A DNA stretch of 64,000 nt from Lasioglossum baleicum (GCF_051020765.1 NW_027469295.1:1-64000), one strand, 5' to 3'; shown: positions 1 through 13,863, counted from the stretch's first letter. Notes: a model not told the origin generated them from the sequence alone. Program-made: numbers and translations.

Positions 1-78
1 CATAACCCATAACATATAGCGCATATCGCATAACGCATAATGCAAAAGTCATAATGCAAAAGTCATGACGCAAAACGC
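1..78 (+). repeat. E89 element, truncated by window start
   Basis: The last 78 of 89 bases are present. The first 11 bases lie outside the window. It ends with GCAAAACGC at 70-78. Confidence 0.9.
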
Positions 79-840
79 ATAACGCATAACGCATAACGCA
101 TAACGCATAACGCATAACGCATAACGCATAACGCATAACGCATAACGCATAACGCATAACGCATAACGCATAACGCATAACGCATAACGCATAACGCATA
201 ACGCATAACGCATAACGCATAACGCATAACGCATAACGCATAACGCATAACGCATAACGCATAACGCATAACCATACGCATAACGCATAACGCATAACGC
301 ATAACGCATAACGCATAACGCATAACGCATAACGCATAACGCATAACGCATAACGCATAACGCATAACGCATACGCATAACGCATAACGCATAACGCATA
401 ACGCATAACGCATAACGCATAACGCATAACGCATAACGCATAACGCATAACGCATAACGCATAACGCATAACGCATAACGCATAACGCATAACGCATAAC
501 GCATAACGCATAACGCATAACGCATAACGCATAACGCATAACGCATAACGCATAACGCATAACGCATAACGCATAACGCATAACGCATAACGCATAACGC
601 ATAACGCATAACGCATAAACGCATAACGCATAACGCATAACGCATAACGCATAACGCATAACGCATAACGCATAACGCATAACGCATAACGCATAACGCA
701 TAACGCATAACGCAAACGCATAACGCATAACGCATAACGCATCACGCATAACGCATAACGCATAACGCATAACCCATAACGCATAACGCATAACGCATAA
801 CGCTTATCGCATAACGCATAACGCATGACGCATAACGCAT

Positions 841-929
841 AAAGCATAGCCCATAACCCATAACATATAGCGCATATCGCATAACGCATAATGCAAAAGT
901 CATAATGCAAAAGTCATGACGCAAAACGC
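841..929 (+). repeat. E89 element, complete reference copy
   Basis: This is the most diverged stretch in the window. In order it reads AAAGCATAGCCC, CCATAACATATAGCGC, GCATATCGC, then two tandem copies of the 14-mer ATAATGCAAAAGTC, then ATGACGCAAAACGC. It is still parsable as degenerate heptamers (89 = 12 x 7 + 5), so it looks like decayed satellite rather than an inserted foreign element. It has CGCTTATCGC 40 bp upstream (801) and GCATGACGC between. Confidence 0.9.
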
Positions 930-2382
930 ATAACCCATAACGCATAACGCATATCGCATAACGCATAACGCATAACGCATAACGCATAACGCATAACGCA
1001 TAACGCATAACGCATAACGCATAACGCATAACGCATAACGCATAACGCATAACGCATAACGCATAACGCATAACGCATAACGCATAACGCATAACGCATA
1101 ACGCATAACGCATAACGCATAACGCATAACGCATAACGCATAACGCATAACGCATAACGCATAACGCATAACGCATAACGCATAACGCATAACGCATAAC
1201 GAATAACGCATAACGCATAACGCATAACGCATAACGCATAACGCAAATCGCATAACGCATAACGCATAACGCATAACGCATAGCGCATAACGCATAACGC
1301 ATAACGCATAACGCATAACGCATAAACGCATAACGCATAACGCATAACGCATAACGCATAACGCATAACGCATAACGCATAACGCATAACGCATAACGCA
1401 TAACGCATAACGCATAACGCATAACACATAACGCATAACGCATAACGCATAACGCATAACGCATAACGCATAACGCATAACGCATAACGCATAACGCATA
1501 ACGCATAACGCATAACGCATAACGCATAACGCATAACGCATAACGCATAACGCATAACGCATAACGCATAACGCATAACGCATAACGCATAACGCATAAC
1601 GCATAACGCATAACGCATAACGCATAACGCATAACGCATAACGCATAACGCATAACGCATAACGCATAACGCATAACGCATAACGCATAACGCATAACGC
1701 ATAACGCATAACGCATAACGCATAACGCATAACGCATAACGCATAACGCATAACGCATAACGAATAACGCATAACGCATAACGCATAACGCATAACGCAT
1801 AACGCATAACGCATAACGCATAACGCATAACGCATAACGCATAACGCATAACGCATAACGCATAACGCATAACGCATAACGCATAACGCATAACGCATAA
1901 CGCATAACGCATAACGCATAACGCATAACGCATAACGCATAACGCATAACGCATAACGCATAACGCATAACGCATAACGCATAACGCATAACGCATAACG
2001 CATAACGCATAACGCATAACGCATAACGCATAACGCATAACGCATAACGCATAACGCATAACGCATAACGCATAACGCATAACGCATAACGCATAACGCA
2101 TAACGCATAACGCATAACGCATAACGCATAACGCATAACGCATAACGCATAACGCATAACGCATAACGCATAACGCATAACGCATAACGCATAACGCATA
2201 ACGCATAACGCATAACGCATAACGCATAACGCATAACGCATAACGCATAACGCATAACGCATAACGCATAACGCATAACGCATAACGCATAACGCATAAC
2301 GCATAACGCATAACGCATAACGCATAACGCATAACGCATAACGCATAACGCATAACGCATAACGCATAACGCATAACGCATA

Positions 2383-2491
2383 ACACATAACGCATCGCGC
2401 ATAACGCATATCGCATAACGCATAACGGATAACGCATAACGCATATCGCATAACGCATAACGCATAACGCATAACGAACAACGCATATCGC
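2383..2491 (+). repeat. B cluster (109 bp), reference copy
   Basis: Variant order: ACACATAACGC lead, GCATCGCGC, GCATATCGC, CGGATAACGC, GCATATCGC, three plain units, CGAACAACGC, closing GCATATCGC. A GCAAAACGC and an AAGGC unit follow before D, which starts 303 bp from the B start. Confidence 0.9.
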
Positions 2492-2685
2492 ATAACGCAT
2501 AACGCATAACGCATAACGCATAACGCATAACGCATAACGCATAACGCATAACGCAAAACGCATAACGCATAACGCATAACGCATAACGCATAACGCATAA
2601 CGCATAACGCATAAGGCATAACGCATAACGCATAACGCATAACGCATAACGCATAACGCATAACGCATAACGCATAACGCATAAC

Positions 2686-2737
2686 GCAATAACGTATCGC
2701 GCATAACGCATAACGCATAACGCATAACGCGTAACGC
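2686..2737 (+). repeat. D cluster (52 bp), CGTATCGCG form
   Basis: It starts with the 8-bp unit GCAATAAC, then CGTATCGCG, and ends with CGCGTAACGC. An AAGGC unit lies about 70 bp upstream. Confidence 0.9.
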
Positions 2738-2851
2738 ATAACGCATAACGCATAACGCATAACGCATAACGCATAACGCATAACGCATAACGCATAACGC
2801 ATAACGCATAACGGATAACGCATAACGCATAACGCATAACGCATAACGCAT

Positions 2852-2940
2852 AAAGCATAGCCCATAACCCATAACATATAGCGCATATCGCATAACGCAT
2901 AATGCAAAAGTCATAATGCAAAAGTCATGACGCAAAACGC
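2852..2940 (+). repeat. E89 element, CGGATA-flanked
   Basis: 89 bp and identical in reading to the 841 copy. The upstream marker is CGGATAACGC at 2812. It is followed by plain heptamers from 2941 to about 3484. Confidence 0.9.
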
Positions 2941-3698
2941 ATAACGCATAACGCATAACGCATAACGCATAACGCATAACGCATAACGCATAACGCATAA
3001 CGCATAACGCATAACGCATAACGCATAACGCATAACGCATAACGCATAACGCATAACGCATAACGCATAACGCATAACGCATAACGCATAACGCATAACG
3101 CATAACGCATAACGCATAACGCATAACGCATAACGCATAACGCATAACGCATAACGCATAACGCATAACGCATAACGCATAACGCATAACGCATAACGCA
3201 TAACGCATAACGCATAACGCATAACGCATAACGCATAACGCATAACGCATAACGCATAACGCATAACGCATAACGCATAACGCATAACGCATAACGCATA
3301 ACGCATAACGCATAACGCATAACGCATAACGCATAACGCATAACGCATAACGCATAACGCATAACGCATAACGCATAACGCATAACGCATAACGCATAAC
3401 GCATAACGCATAACGCATAACGCATAACGCATAACGCATAACGCATAACGCATAACGCATAACGCATAACGCATAACGCATAACGCATCACGCATAACGC
3501 ATAACGCATAACGCATAACGCATAACGCATCACGCATAACGCATAACGCATAACGCATAACGCATAACGCATAACGCATAACGCATAACGCATAACGCAT
3601 CACGCATAACGCATAACGCATAACGCATAACCCATAACGCATAACGCATAACGCATAACGCTTATCGCATAACGCATAACGCATGACGCATAACGCAT

Positions 3699-3787
3699 AA
3701 AGCATAGCCCATAACCCATAACATATAGCGCATATCGCATAACGCATAATGCAAAAGTCATAATGCAAAAGTCATGACGCAAAACGC
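3699..3787 (+). repeat. E89 element, CGCTTATCGC-flanked
   Basis: 89 bp. The CGCTTATCGC marker is at 3659, exactly 40 bp upstream as at 841. An ACCCATA unit follows immediately. Confidence 0.9.
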
Positions 3788-4132
3788 ATAACCCATAACG
3801 CATAACGCATAACGCATAACGCATAACGCATAACGCATAACGCATAACGCATAACGCATAACGCATAACGCATAACGCATAACGCATAACGCATAACGCA
3901 TAACGCATAACGCATAACGCATAACGCATAACGCATATCGCATAACGCATAACGCATAACGCATAACGCATAACGCATAACGCATAACGCATAACGCATA
4001 ACGCATAACGCATAACGCATAACGCATAACGCATAACGCATAACGCATAACGCATAACGCATAACGCATAACGCATAACGCATAACGCATAACGGATAAC
4101 GCATAACGCATAACGCATAACGCATAACGCAT

Positions 4133-4221
4133 AAAGCATAGCCCATAACCCATAACATATAGCGCATATCGCATAACGCATAATGCAAAAGTCATAATGC
4201 AAAAGTCATGACGCAAAACGC
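4133..4221 (+). repeat. E89 element, CGGATA-flanked
   Basis: 89 bp. CGGATAACGC at 4093 is 40 bp upstream. It lies 434 bp after the previous copy, the closest spacing in the window, and plain heptamers follow to about 4912. Confidence 0.9.
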
Positions 4222-5084
4222 ATAACGCATAACGCATAACGCATAACGCATAACGCATAACGCATAACGCATAACGCATAACGCATAACGCATAACGCAT
4301 AACGCATAACGCATAACGCATAACGCATAACGCATAACGCATAACGCATAACGCATAACGCATAACGCATAACGCATAACGCATAACGCATAACGCATAA
4401 CGCATAACGCATAACGCATAACGCATAACGCATAACGCATAACGCATAACGCATAACGCATAACGCATAACGCATAACGCATAACGCATAACGCATAACG
4501 CATAACGCATAACGCATAACGCATAACGCATAACGCATAACGCATAACGCATAACGCATAACGCATAACGCATAACGCATAACGCATAACGCATAACGCA
4601 TAACGCATAACGCATAACGCATAACGCATAACGCATAACGCATAACGCATAACGCATAACGCATAACGCATAACGCATAACGCATAACGCATAACGCATA
4701 ACGCATAACGCATAACGCATAACGCATAACGCATAACGCATAACGCATAACGCATAACGCATAACGCATAACGCATAACGCATAACGCATAACGCATAAC
4801 GCATAACGCATAACGCATAACGCATAACGCATAACGCATAACGCATAACGCATAACGCATAACGCATAACGCATAACGCATAACGCATAACGCATAACGC
4901 ATAACGCATAACGCATCACGCATAACGCATAACGCATAACGCATAACGCATAACGCATAACGCATAACGCATAACGCATAACGCATCACGCATAACGCAT
5001 AACGCATAACGCATAACCCATAACGCATAACGCATAACGCATAACGCTTATCGCATAACGCATAACGCATGACGCATAACGCAT

Positions 5085-5173
5085 AAAGCATAGCCCATAA
5101 CCCATAACATATAGCGCATATCGCATAACGCATAATGCAAAAGTCATAATGCAAAAGTCATGACGCAAAACGC
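5085..5173 (+). repeat. E89 element, last copy
   Basis: 89 bp, with CGCTTATCGC at 5045. It starts a segment matching 841 onward: the following ACCCATA, GCATATCGC, CGAATAACGC and GCAAATCGC (1243 and 5494) recur in order. No E89 occurs to the right of this point. Confidence 0.9.
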
Positions 5174-6486
5174 ATAACCCATAACGCATAACGCATATCG
5201 CATAACGCATAACGCATAACGCATAACGCATAACGCATAACGCATAACGCATAACGCATAACGCATAACGCATAACGCATAACGCATAACGCATAACGCA
5301 TAACGCATAACGCATAACGCATAACGCATAACGCATAACGCATAACGCATAACGCATAACGCATAACGCATAACGCATAACGCATAACGCATAACGCATA
5401 ACGCATAACGCATAACGCATAACGCATAACGCATAACGCATAACGCATAACGAATAACGCATAACGCATAACGCATAACGCATAACGCATAACGCAAATC
5501 GCATAACGCATAACGCATAACGCATAACGCATAGCGCATAACGCATAACGCATAACGCATAACGCATAACGCATAACGCATAACGCATAACGCATAACGC
5601 ATAACGCATAACGCATAACGCATAACGCATAACGCATAACGCATAACGCATAACGCATAACGCATAACGCATAACGCATAACGCATAACGCATAACGCAT
5701 AACGCATAACGCATAACGCATAACGCATAACGCATAACGCATAACGCATAACGCATAACGCATAACGCATAACGCATAACGCATAACGCATAACGCATAA
5801 CGCATAACGCATAACGCATAACGCATAACGCATAACGCATAACGCATAACGCATAAACGCATAACGCATAACGCATAACGCATAACGCATAACGCATAAC
5901 GCATAACGCATAACGCATAACGCATAACGCATAACGCATAACGCATAACGCATAACGCATAACGCATAACGCATAACGCATAACGCATAACGCATAACGC
6001 ATAACGCATAACGAATAACGCATAACGCATAACGCATAACGCATAACGCATAACGCATAACGCATAACGCATAACGCATAACGCATAACGCATAACGCAT
6101 AACGCATAACGCATAACGCATAACGCATAACGCATAACGCATAACGCATAACGCATAACGCATAACGCATAACGCATAACGCATAACGCATAACGCATAA
6201 CGCATAACGCATAACGCATAACGCATAACGCATAACGCATAACGCATAACGCATAACGCATAACGCATAACGCATAACGCATAACGCATAACGCATAACG
6301 CATAACGCATAACGCATAACGCATAACGCATAACGCATAACGCATAACGCATAACGCATAACGCATAACGCATAACGCATAACGCATAACGCATAACGCA
6401 TAACGCATAACGCATAACGCATAACGCATAACGCATAACGCATAACGCATAACGCATAACGCATAACGCATAACGCATAACGCATA

Positions 6487-6595
6487 ACACATAACGCATC
6501 GCGCATAACGCATATCGCATAACGCATAACGGATAACGCATAACGCATATCGCATAACGCATAACGCATAACGCATAACGAACAACGCATATCGC
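6487..6595 (+). repeat. B cluster (109 bp)
   Basis: Partner of 2383 (offset 4104) and of 9198 (offset 2711). D follows at 303 bp. Confidence 0.9.
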
Positions 6596-6789
6596 ATAAC
6601 GCATAACGCATAACGCATAACGCATAACGCATAACGCATAACGCATAACGCATAACGCAAAACGCATAACGCATAACGCATAACGCATAACGCATAACGC
6701 ATAACGCATAACGCATAAGGCATAACGCATAACGCATAACGCATAACGCATAACGCATAACGCATAACGCATAACGCATAACGCATAAC

Positions 6790-6841
6790 GCAATAACGTA
6801 TCGCGCATAACGCATAACGCATAACGCATAACGCGTAACGC
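6790..6841 (+). repeat. D cluster, CGTATCGCG form
   Basis: 52 bp; 303 bp from the B start, as at 2383/2686. Confidence 0.9.
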
Positions 6842-7593
6842 ATAACGCATAACGCATAACGCATAACGCATAACGCATAACGCATAACGCATAACGCATA
6901 ACGCATAACGCATAACGCATAACGCATAACGCATAACGCATAACGCATAACGCATAACGCATAACGCATAACGCATAACGCATAACGCATAACGCATAAC
7001 GCATAACGCATAACGCATAACGCATAACGCATAACGCATAACGCATAACGCATAACGCATAACGCATAACGCATAACGCATAACGCATAACGCATAACGC
7101 ATAACGCATAACGCATAACGCATAACGCATAACGCATAACGCATAACGCATATCGCATAACGCATAACGCATAACGCATAACGCATAACGCATAACGCAT
7201 ATCGCATAACGCATAACGCATAACGCATAACGCCTAACGCATAACGCATAACGCATAACGCATAACGCATAACGCATAACGCATAACGCATAACGCATAA
7301 CGCATAACGCATAACGCATAACGCATAACGCATAACGCATAACGCATAACGCATAACGCATAACGCATAACGCATAACGCATAACGCATAACGCATAACG
7401 CATGACGCATAACGCATAACGCATAACTCATAACGCATAACGCATAACGCATAACGCTTAACGCATAACGCATAACGCATCGCGCATAACGCATAACGCA
7501 TAACGCATAACGCATAACGCATAACGCATGACGCATAACGCATAACGCATAACGCATAACGCATAACGCATAACGCATAACGCATAACGCATA

Positions 7594-7702
7594 ACACATA
7601 ACGCATCGCGCATAACGCATATCGCATAACGCATAACGGATAACGCATAACGCATATCGCATAACGCATAACGCATAACGCATAACGAACAACGCATATC
7701 GC
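7594..7702 (+). repeat. B cluster (109 bp)
   Basis: No D follows. It is preceded by a GCATGACGC unit and followed by plain repeat to the C variant at 7973. Partner at 10319. Confidence 0.9.
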
Positions 7703-7972
7703 ATAACGCATAACGCATAACGCATAACGCATAACGCATAACGCATAACGCATAACGCATAACGCATAACGCATAACGCATAACGCATAACGCATAACGC
7801 ATAACGCATAACGCATAACGCATAACGCATAACGCATAACGCATAACGCATAACGCATAACGCATAACGCATAACGCATAACGCATAACGCATAACGCAT
7901 AACGCATAACGCATAACGCATAACGCATAACGCATAACGCATAACGCATAACGCATAACGCATAACGCATAA

Positions 7973-8088
7973 CTTAATAACGCATCGCGCATAACGCATA
8001 ACGCATATCGCATAGCGCATGACGCATAACGCTTAACGAATAACGCATAACGCATAACACATTACGCATAACGCATAACCCATAACGC
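7973..8088 (+). repeat. C cluster, CTTAATAACGC start (116 bp)
   Basis: The first C in the window. It starts with CTTAATAACGC instead of GCAATAACGC, one base longer than standard. A GCATGACGC, GCTTAACGAATAACGC and ACACATTACGC series follows. Confidence 0.88.
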
Positions 8089-9197
8089 ATAACGCATAAC
8101 GCATAACGCATAACGCATAACGCATAACGCATAACGCATAACGCATAACGCATAACGCATAACGCATAACGCATAACGCATAACGCATAACGCATAACGC
8201 ATAACGCATAACGCATAACGCATAACGCATAACGCATAACGCATAACGCATAACGCATAACGCATAACGCATAACGCATAACGCATAACGCATAACGCAT
8301 AACGCATAACGCATAACGCATAACGCATAACGCATAACGCATAACGCATAACGCATAACGCATAACGCATAACGCATAACGCATAACGCATAACGCATAA
8401 CGCATAACGCATAACGCATAACGCATAACGCATAACGCATAACGCATAACGCATAACGCATAACGCATAACGCATAACGCATAACGCATAACGCATAACG
8501 CATAACGCATAACGCATAACGCATAACGCATAACGCATAACGCATAACGCATAACGCATAACGCATAACGCATAACGCATAACGCATAACGCATAACGCA
8601 TAACGCATAACGCATAACGCATAACGCATAACGCATAACGCATAACGCATAACGCATAACGCATAACGCATAACGCATAACGCATAACGCATAACGCATA
8701 ACGCATAACGCATAACGCATAACGCATAACGCATAACGCATAACGCATAACGCATAACGCATAACGCATAACGCATAACGCATAACGCATAACGCATAAC
8801 GCATAACGCATAACGCATAACGCATAACGCATAACGCATAACGCATAACGCATAACGCATAACGCATAACGCATAACGCATAACGCATAACGCATAACGC
8901 ATAACGCATAACGCATAACGCATAACGCATAACGCATAACGCATAACGCATAACGCATAACGCATAACGCATAACGCATAACGCATAACGCATAACGCAT
9001 AACGCATAACGCATAACGCATAACGCATAACGCATAACGCATAACGCATAACGCATAACGCATAACGCATAACGCATAACGCATAACGCATAACGCATAA
9101 CGCATAACGCATAACGCATAACGCATAACGCATAACGCATAACGCATAACGCATAACGCATAACGCATAACGCATAACGCATAACGCATAACGCATA
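8089..9197 (+). repeat. Longest perfect CGCATAA run noticed
   Basis: 1,109 bp with no variant unit visible, equal to 158 exact heptamers plus three bases. It separates a C cluster (7973-8088) from a B cluster (9198). Nothing else is present in it. Confidence 0.85.
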
Positions 9198-9306
9198 ACA
9201 CATAACGCATCGCGCATAACGCATATCGCATAACGCATAACGGATAACGCATAACGCATATCGCATAACGCATAACGCATAACGCATAACGAACAACGCA
9301 TATCGC
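9198..9306 (+). repeat. B cluster (109 bp)
   Basis: It ends the 158-unit perfect run. D follows at 303 bp. Confidence 0.9.
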
Positions 9307-9500
9307 ATAACGCATAACGCATAACGCATAACGCATAACGCATAACGCATAACGCATAACGCATAACGCAAAACGCATAACGCATAACGCATAACGCATA
9401 ACGCATAACGCATAACGCATAACGCATAAGGCATAACGCATAACGCATAACGCATAACGCATAACGCATAACGCATAACGCATAACGCATAACGCATAAC

Positions 9501-9552
9501 GCAATAACGTATCGCGCATAACGCATAACGCATAACGCATAACGCGTAACGC
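9501..9552 (+). repeat. D cluster, CGTATCGCG form
   Basis: 52 bp; partner of 6790 at 2711 bp. Confidence 0.9.
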
Positions 9553-10318
9553 ATAACGCATAACGCATAACGCATAACGCATAACGCATAACGCATAACG
9601 CATAACGCATAACGCATAACGCATAACGCATAACGCATAACGCATAACGCATAACGCATAACGCATAACGCATAACGCATAACGCATAACGCATAACGCA
9701 TAACGCATAACGCATAACGCATAACGCATAACGCATAACGCATAACGCATAACGCATAACGCATAACGCATAACGCATAACGCATAACGCATAACGCATA
9801 ACGCATAACGCATAACGCATAACGCATAACGCATAACGCATAACGCATAACGCATAACGCATATCGCATAACGCATAACGCATAACGCATAACGCATAAC
9901 GCATAACGCATAACGCATAACGCATATCGCATAACGCATAACGCATAACGCATAACGCCTAACGCATAACGCATAACGCATAACGCATAACGCATAACGC
10001 ATAACGCATAACGCATAACGCATAACGCATAACGCATAACGCATAACGCATAACGCATAACGCATAACGCATAACGCATAACGCATAACGCATAACGCAT
10101 AACGCATAACGCATAACGCATAACGCATGACGCATAACGCATAACGCATAACTCATAACGCATAACGCATAACGCATAACGCTTAACGCATAACGCATAA
10201 CGCATCGCGCATAACGCATAACGCATAACGCATAACGCATAACGCATAACGCATGACGCATAACGCATAACGCATAACGCATAACGCATAACGCATAACG
10301 CATAACGCATAACGCATA

Positions 10319-10427
10319 ACACATAACGCATCGCGCATAACGCATATCGCATAACGCATAACGGATAACGCATAACGCATATCGCATAACGCATAACGCA
10401 TAACGCATAACGAACAACGCATATCGC
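10319..10427 (+). repeat. B cluster (109 bp)
   Basis: Partner of 7594 at 2725 bp, two heptamers more than the flanking offset of 2711. Confidence 0.9.
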
Positions 10428-10683
10428 ATAACGCATAACGCATAACGCATAACGCATAACGCATAACGCATAACGCATAACGCATAACGCATAACGCATA
10501 ACGCATAACGCATAACGCATAACGCATAACGCATAACGCATAACGCATAACGCATAACGCATAACGCATAACGCATAACGCATAACGCATAACGCATAAC
10601 GCATAACGCATAACGCATAACGCATAACGCATAACGCATAACGCATAACGCATAACGCATAACGCATAACGCATAACGCATAA

Positions 10684-10799
10684 CTTAATAACGCATCGCG
10701 CATAACGCATAACGCATATCGCATAGCGCATGACGCATAACGCTTAACGAATAACGCATAACGCATAACACATTACGCATAACGCATAACCCATAACGC
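10684..10799 (+). repeat. C cluster, CTTAATAACGC start (116 bp)
   Basis: Offset 2711 from 7973. The shared unusual start marks the two as products of one duplication. Confidence 0.88.
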
Positions 10800-11175
10800 A
10801 TAACGCATAACGCATAACGCATAACGCATAACGCATAACGCATAACGCATAACGCATAACGCATAACGCATAACGCATAACGCATAACGCATAACGCATA
10901 ACGCATAACGCATAACGCATAACGCATAACGCATAACGCATAACGCATAACGCATAACGCATAACGCATAACGCATAACGCATAACGCATAACGCATAAC
11001 GCATAACGCATAACGCATAACGCATAACGCATAACGCATAACGCATAACGCATAACGCATAACGCATAACGCATAACGCATAACGCATAACGCATAACGC
11101 ATAACGCATAACGCATAACGCATAACGCATAACGCATAACGCATAACGCATAACGCATAACGCATAACGCATAAC

Positions 11176-11290
11176 GCAATAACGCATCGCGCATAACGCA
11201 TAACGCATATCGCATAGCGCATGACGCATAACGCTTAACGAATAACGCATAACGCATAACACATTACGCATAACGCATAACCCATAACGC
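11176..11290 (+). repeat. C cluster (115 bp), reference copy
   Basis: Variant order: GCAATAACGC, GCATCGCGC, GCATATCGC, GCATAGCGC, GCATGACGC, GCTTAACGAATAACGC, ACACATTACGC, ACCCATAACGC. It contains minus-strand stop codons (TTAA and the complement of CATTAC), so spurious reading frames tend to end here. It opens a domain III unit; C2 follows at 225 bp. Confidence 0.9.
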
Positions 11291-11400
11291 ATAACGCATA
11301 ACGCATAAGGCATAACGCATAACGCATAACGCATAACGCATAACGCATAACGCATAACGCATAACGCATAACGCATAACGCATAACGCATAACGCATAAC

Positions 11401-11528
11401 GCTTAACGCATAACGCATAACGCATCGCGCATAACGCATAACGCATATCGCATAGCGCATGACGCATAACGCTTAACGAATAACGCATAACGCATAACAC
11501 ATTACGCATAACGCATAACACATAACGC
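11401..11528 (+). repeat. C2 cluster (128 bp)
   Basis: Like C but opened by GCTTAACGC plus two plain units and closed by ACACATAACGC instead of ACCCATAACGC. Confidence 0.88.
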
Positions 11529-12685
11529 ATAACGCATAACGCATAACGCATAACGCATAACGCATAACGCATAACGCATAACGCATAACGCATAACGCAT
11601 AACGCATAACGCATAACGCATAACGCATAACGCATAACGCATAACGCATAACGCATAACGCATAACGCATAACGCATAACGCATAACGCATAACGCATAA
11701 CGCATAACGCATAACGCATAACGCATAACGCATAACGCATAACGCATAACGCATAACGCATAACGCATAACGCATAACGCATAACGCATAACGCATAACG
11801 CATAACGCATAACGCATAACGCATAACGCATAACGCATAACGCATAACGCATAACGCATAACGCATAACGCATAACGCATAACGCATAACGCATAAGGCA
11901 TAACGCATAACGCATAACGCATAACGCAAACGCATAACGCAGAACGCATAACGCATAACGCATAACGCATAACGCATAACGCATAACGCATAACGCATAA
12001 CGCATAACGCATAACGCATAACGCATAACGCATAACGCATAACGCATAACGCATAACGCATAACGCATAACGCATAACGCATAACGCATAACGCATAACG
12101 CATAACGCATAACGCATAACGCATAACGCATAACGCATAACGCATAACGCATAACGCATAACGCATAACGCATAACGCATAACGCATATCGCATAACGCA
12201 TAACGCATAACGCATAACGCATAACGCATAACGCATAACGCATAACGCATAACGCATAACGCATAACGCATAACGCATAACGCATAACGCATAACGCATA
12301 ACGCATAACGCATAACGCATAACGCATAACGCATAACGGATAACGCATAACGCATAACGAATAACGCATAACGCGTAACGCATAACGCATAACGCATAAC
12401 GCATAACGCATAACGCATAACGCATAACGCATAACGCATAACGCATAACGCATAACGCATAACGCATAACGCATAACGCATAACGCATAACGCATAACGC
12501 ATAACGCATAACGCATAACGCCTAACGCATAACGCATAACGCCTAACGCATAACGCATAACGCATAACGCATAACGCATAACGCATAACGCATAACGCAT
12601 AACGCATAACGCATAACGCATAACGCATAACGCATAACGCATAACGCATAACGCATAACGCATAACGCATAACGCATAACGCATA

Positions 12686-12794
12686 ACACATAACGCATCG
12701 CGCATAACGCATATCGCATAACGCATAACGGATAACGCATAACGCATATCGCATAACGCATAACGCATAACGCATAACGAACAACGCATATCGC
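12686..12794 (+). repeat. B cluster (109 bp)
   Basis: It lies between two CGCCTAACGC pairs (12520 and about 13010). Partner at 22556, offset 9870. Confidence 0.9.
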
Positions 12795-13462
12795 ATAACG
12801 CATAACGCATAACGCATAACGCATAACGCATAACGCATAACGCATAACGCATAACGCATAACGCATAACGCATAACGCATAACGCATAACGCATAACGCA
12901 TAACGCATAACGCATAACGCATAACGCATAACGCATAACGCATAACGCATAACGCATAACGCATAACGCATAACGCATAACGCATAACGCATAACGCATA
13001 ACGCATAACGCCTAACGCATAACGCATAACGCCTAACGCATAACGCATAACGCATAACGCATAACGCATAACGCATAACGCATAACGCATAACGCATAAC
13101 GCATAACGCATAACGCATGACGCATAACGCATAACGCATAACGCATAACACATTACGCATAACGCATAACACATAACGCATAACGCATAACGCATAACGC
13201 ATAACGCGTAACGCATAACGCGTAACGCATAACGCATAACGCATAACGCATAACGCATAACGCATAACGCATAACGCATAACGCATAACGCATAACGCAT
13301 AACGCATAACGCATAACGCATAACGCATAACGCATAACGCATAACGCATAACGCATAACGCATAACGCATAACGCATAACGCATAACGCATAACGCATAA
13401 CGCATAACGCATAACGCATAACGCATAACGCATAACGCATAACGCATAACGCATAACGCATA

Positions 13463-13571
13463 ACACATAACGCATCGCGCATAACGCATATCGCATAACG
13501 CATAACGGATAACGCATAACGCATATCGCATAACGCATAACGCATAACGCATAACGAACAACGCATATCGC
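13463..13571 (+). repeat. B cluster (109 bp)
   Basis: D starts 401 bp from the B start, exactly 14 heptamers further than the usual 303. Partner at 23312. Confidence 0.9.
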
Positions 13572-13863
13572 ATAACGCATAACGCATAACGCATAACGCA
13601 TAACGCATAACGCATAACGCATAACGCATAACGCATAACGCAAAACGCATAACGCATAACGCATAACGCATAACGCATAACGCATAACGCATAACGCATA
13701 ACGCATAACGCATAACGCATAACGCATAACGCATAACGCATAACGCATAACGCATAACGCATAACGCATAACGCATAACGCATAACGCATAACGCATAAG
13801 GCATAACGCATAACGCATAACGCATAACGCATAACGCATAACGCATAACGCATAACGCATAAC

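Larger units (their letters stand above)
1..5173 (+). repeat. Higher-order domain I, E89-bearing
   Basis: This is the only domain carrying the divergent 89-bp E89 element (starts at the window edge, 841, 2852, 3699, 4133, 5085). Copies at 841, 3699 and 5085 are preceded 40 bp upstream by CGCTTATCGC (801, 3659, 5045) and followed by an ACCCATA unit. Copies at 2852 and 4133 are preceded 40 bp upstream by CGGATAACGC (2812, 4093) and followed by plain units. The two flank types alternate, suggesting a dimeric higher-order repeat with variable arms. One B cluster (2383) and one D cluster (2686) lie between the 841 and 2852 copies. Units with GCATCACGC (for example 739, 3485, 4913, 4983) occur only upstream of the first flank type here. 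Confidence 0.85.
5174..11175 (+). repeat. Higher-order domain II
   Basis: The first part repeats 930-2737 at an offset of 4104-4251 bp: GCAAATCGC 1243/5494, B 2383/6487, D 2686/6790. The interval 6487-8088 is then repeated at 9198-10799 with offsets of 2711 or 2725 bp: B 6487/9198 and 7594/10319, D 6790/9501, CGCCTAACGC 7231/9956, and a unique CTTAATAACGC start of C at 7973/10684. The 14-bp difference in offset is two heptamers. The interval 8089-9197 is the longest perfect run I noticed. After 10799 there is only plain repeat to 11175. Confidence 0.85.

Noticed and set aside
841..929. E89 as an inserted mobile element or regulatory site
   Set aside because: It has no terminal inverted repeats, no target-site duplication and no coding capacity. 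It can be parsed as degenerate heptamers, so decayed satellite explains it.
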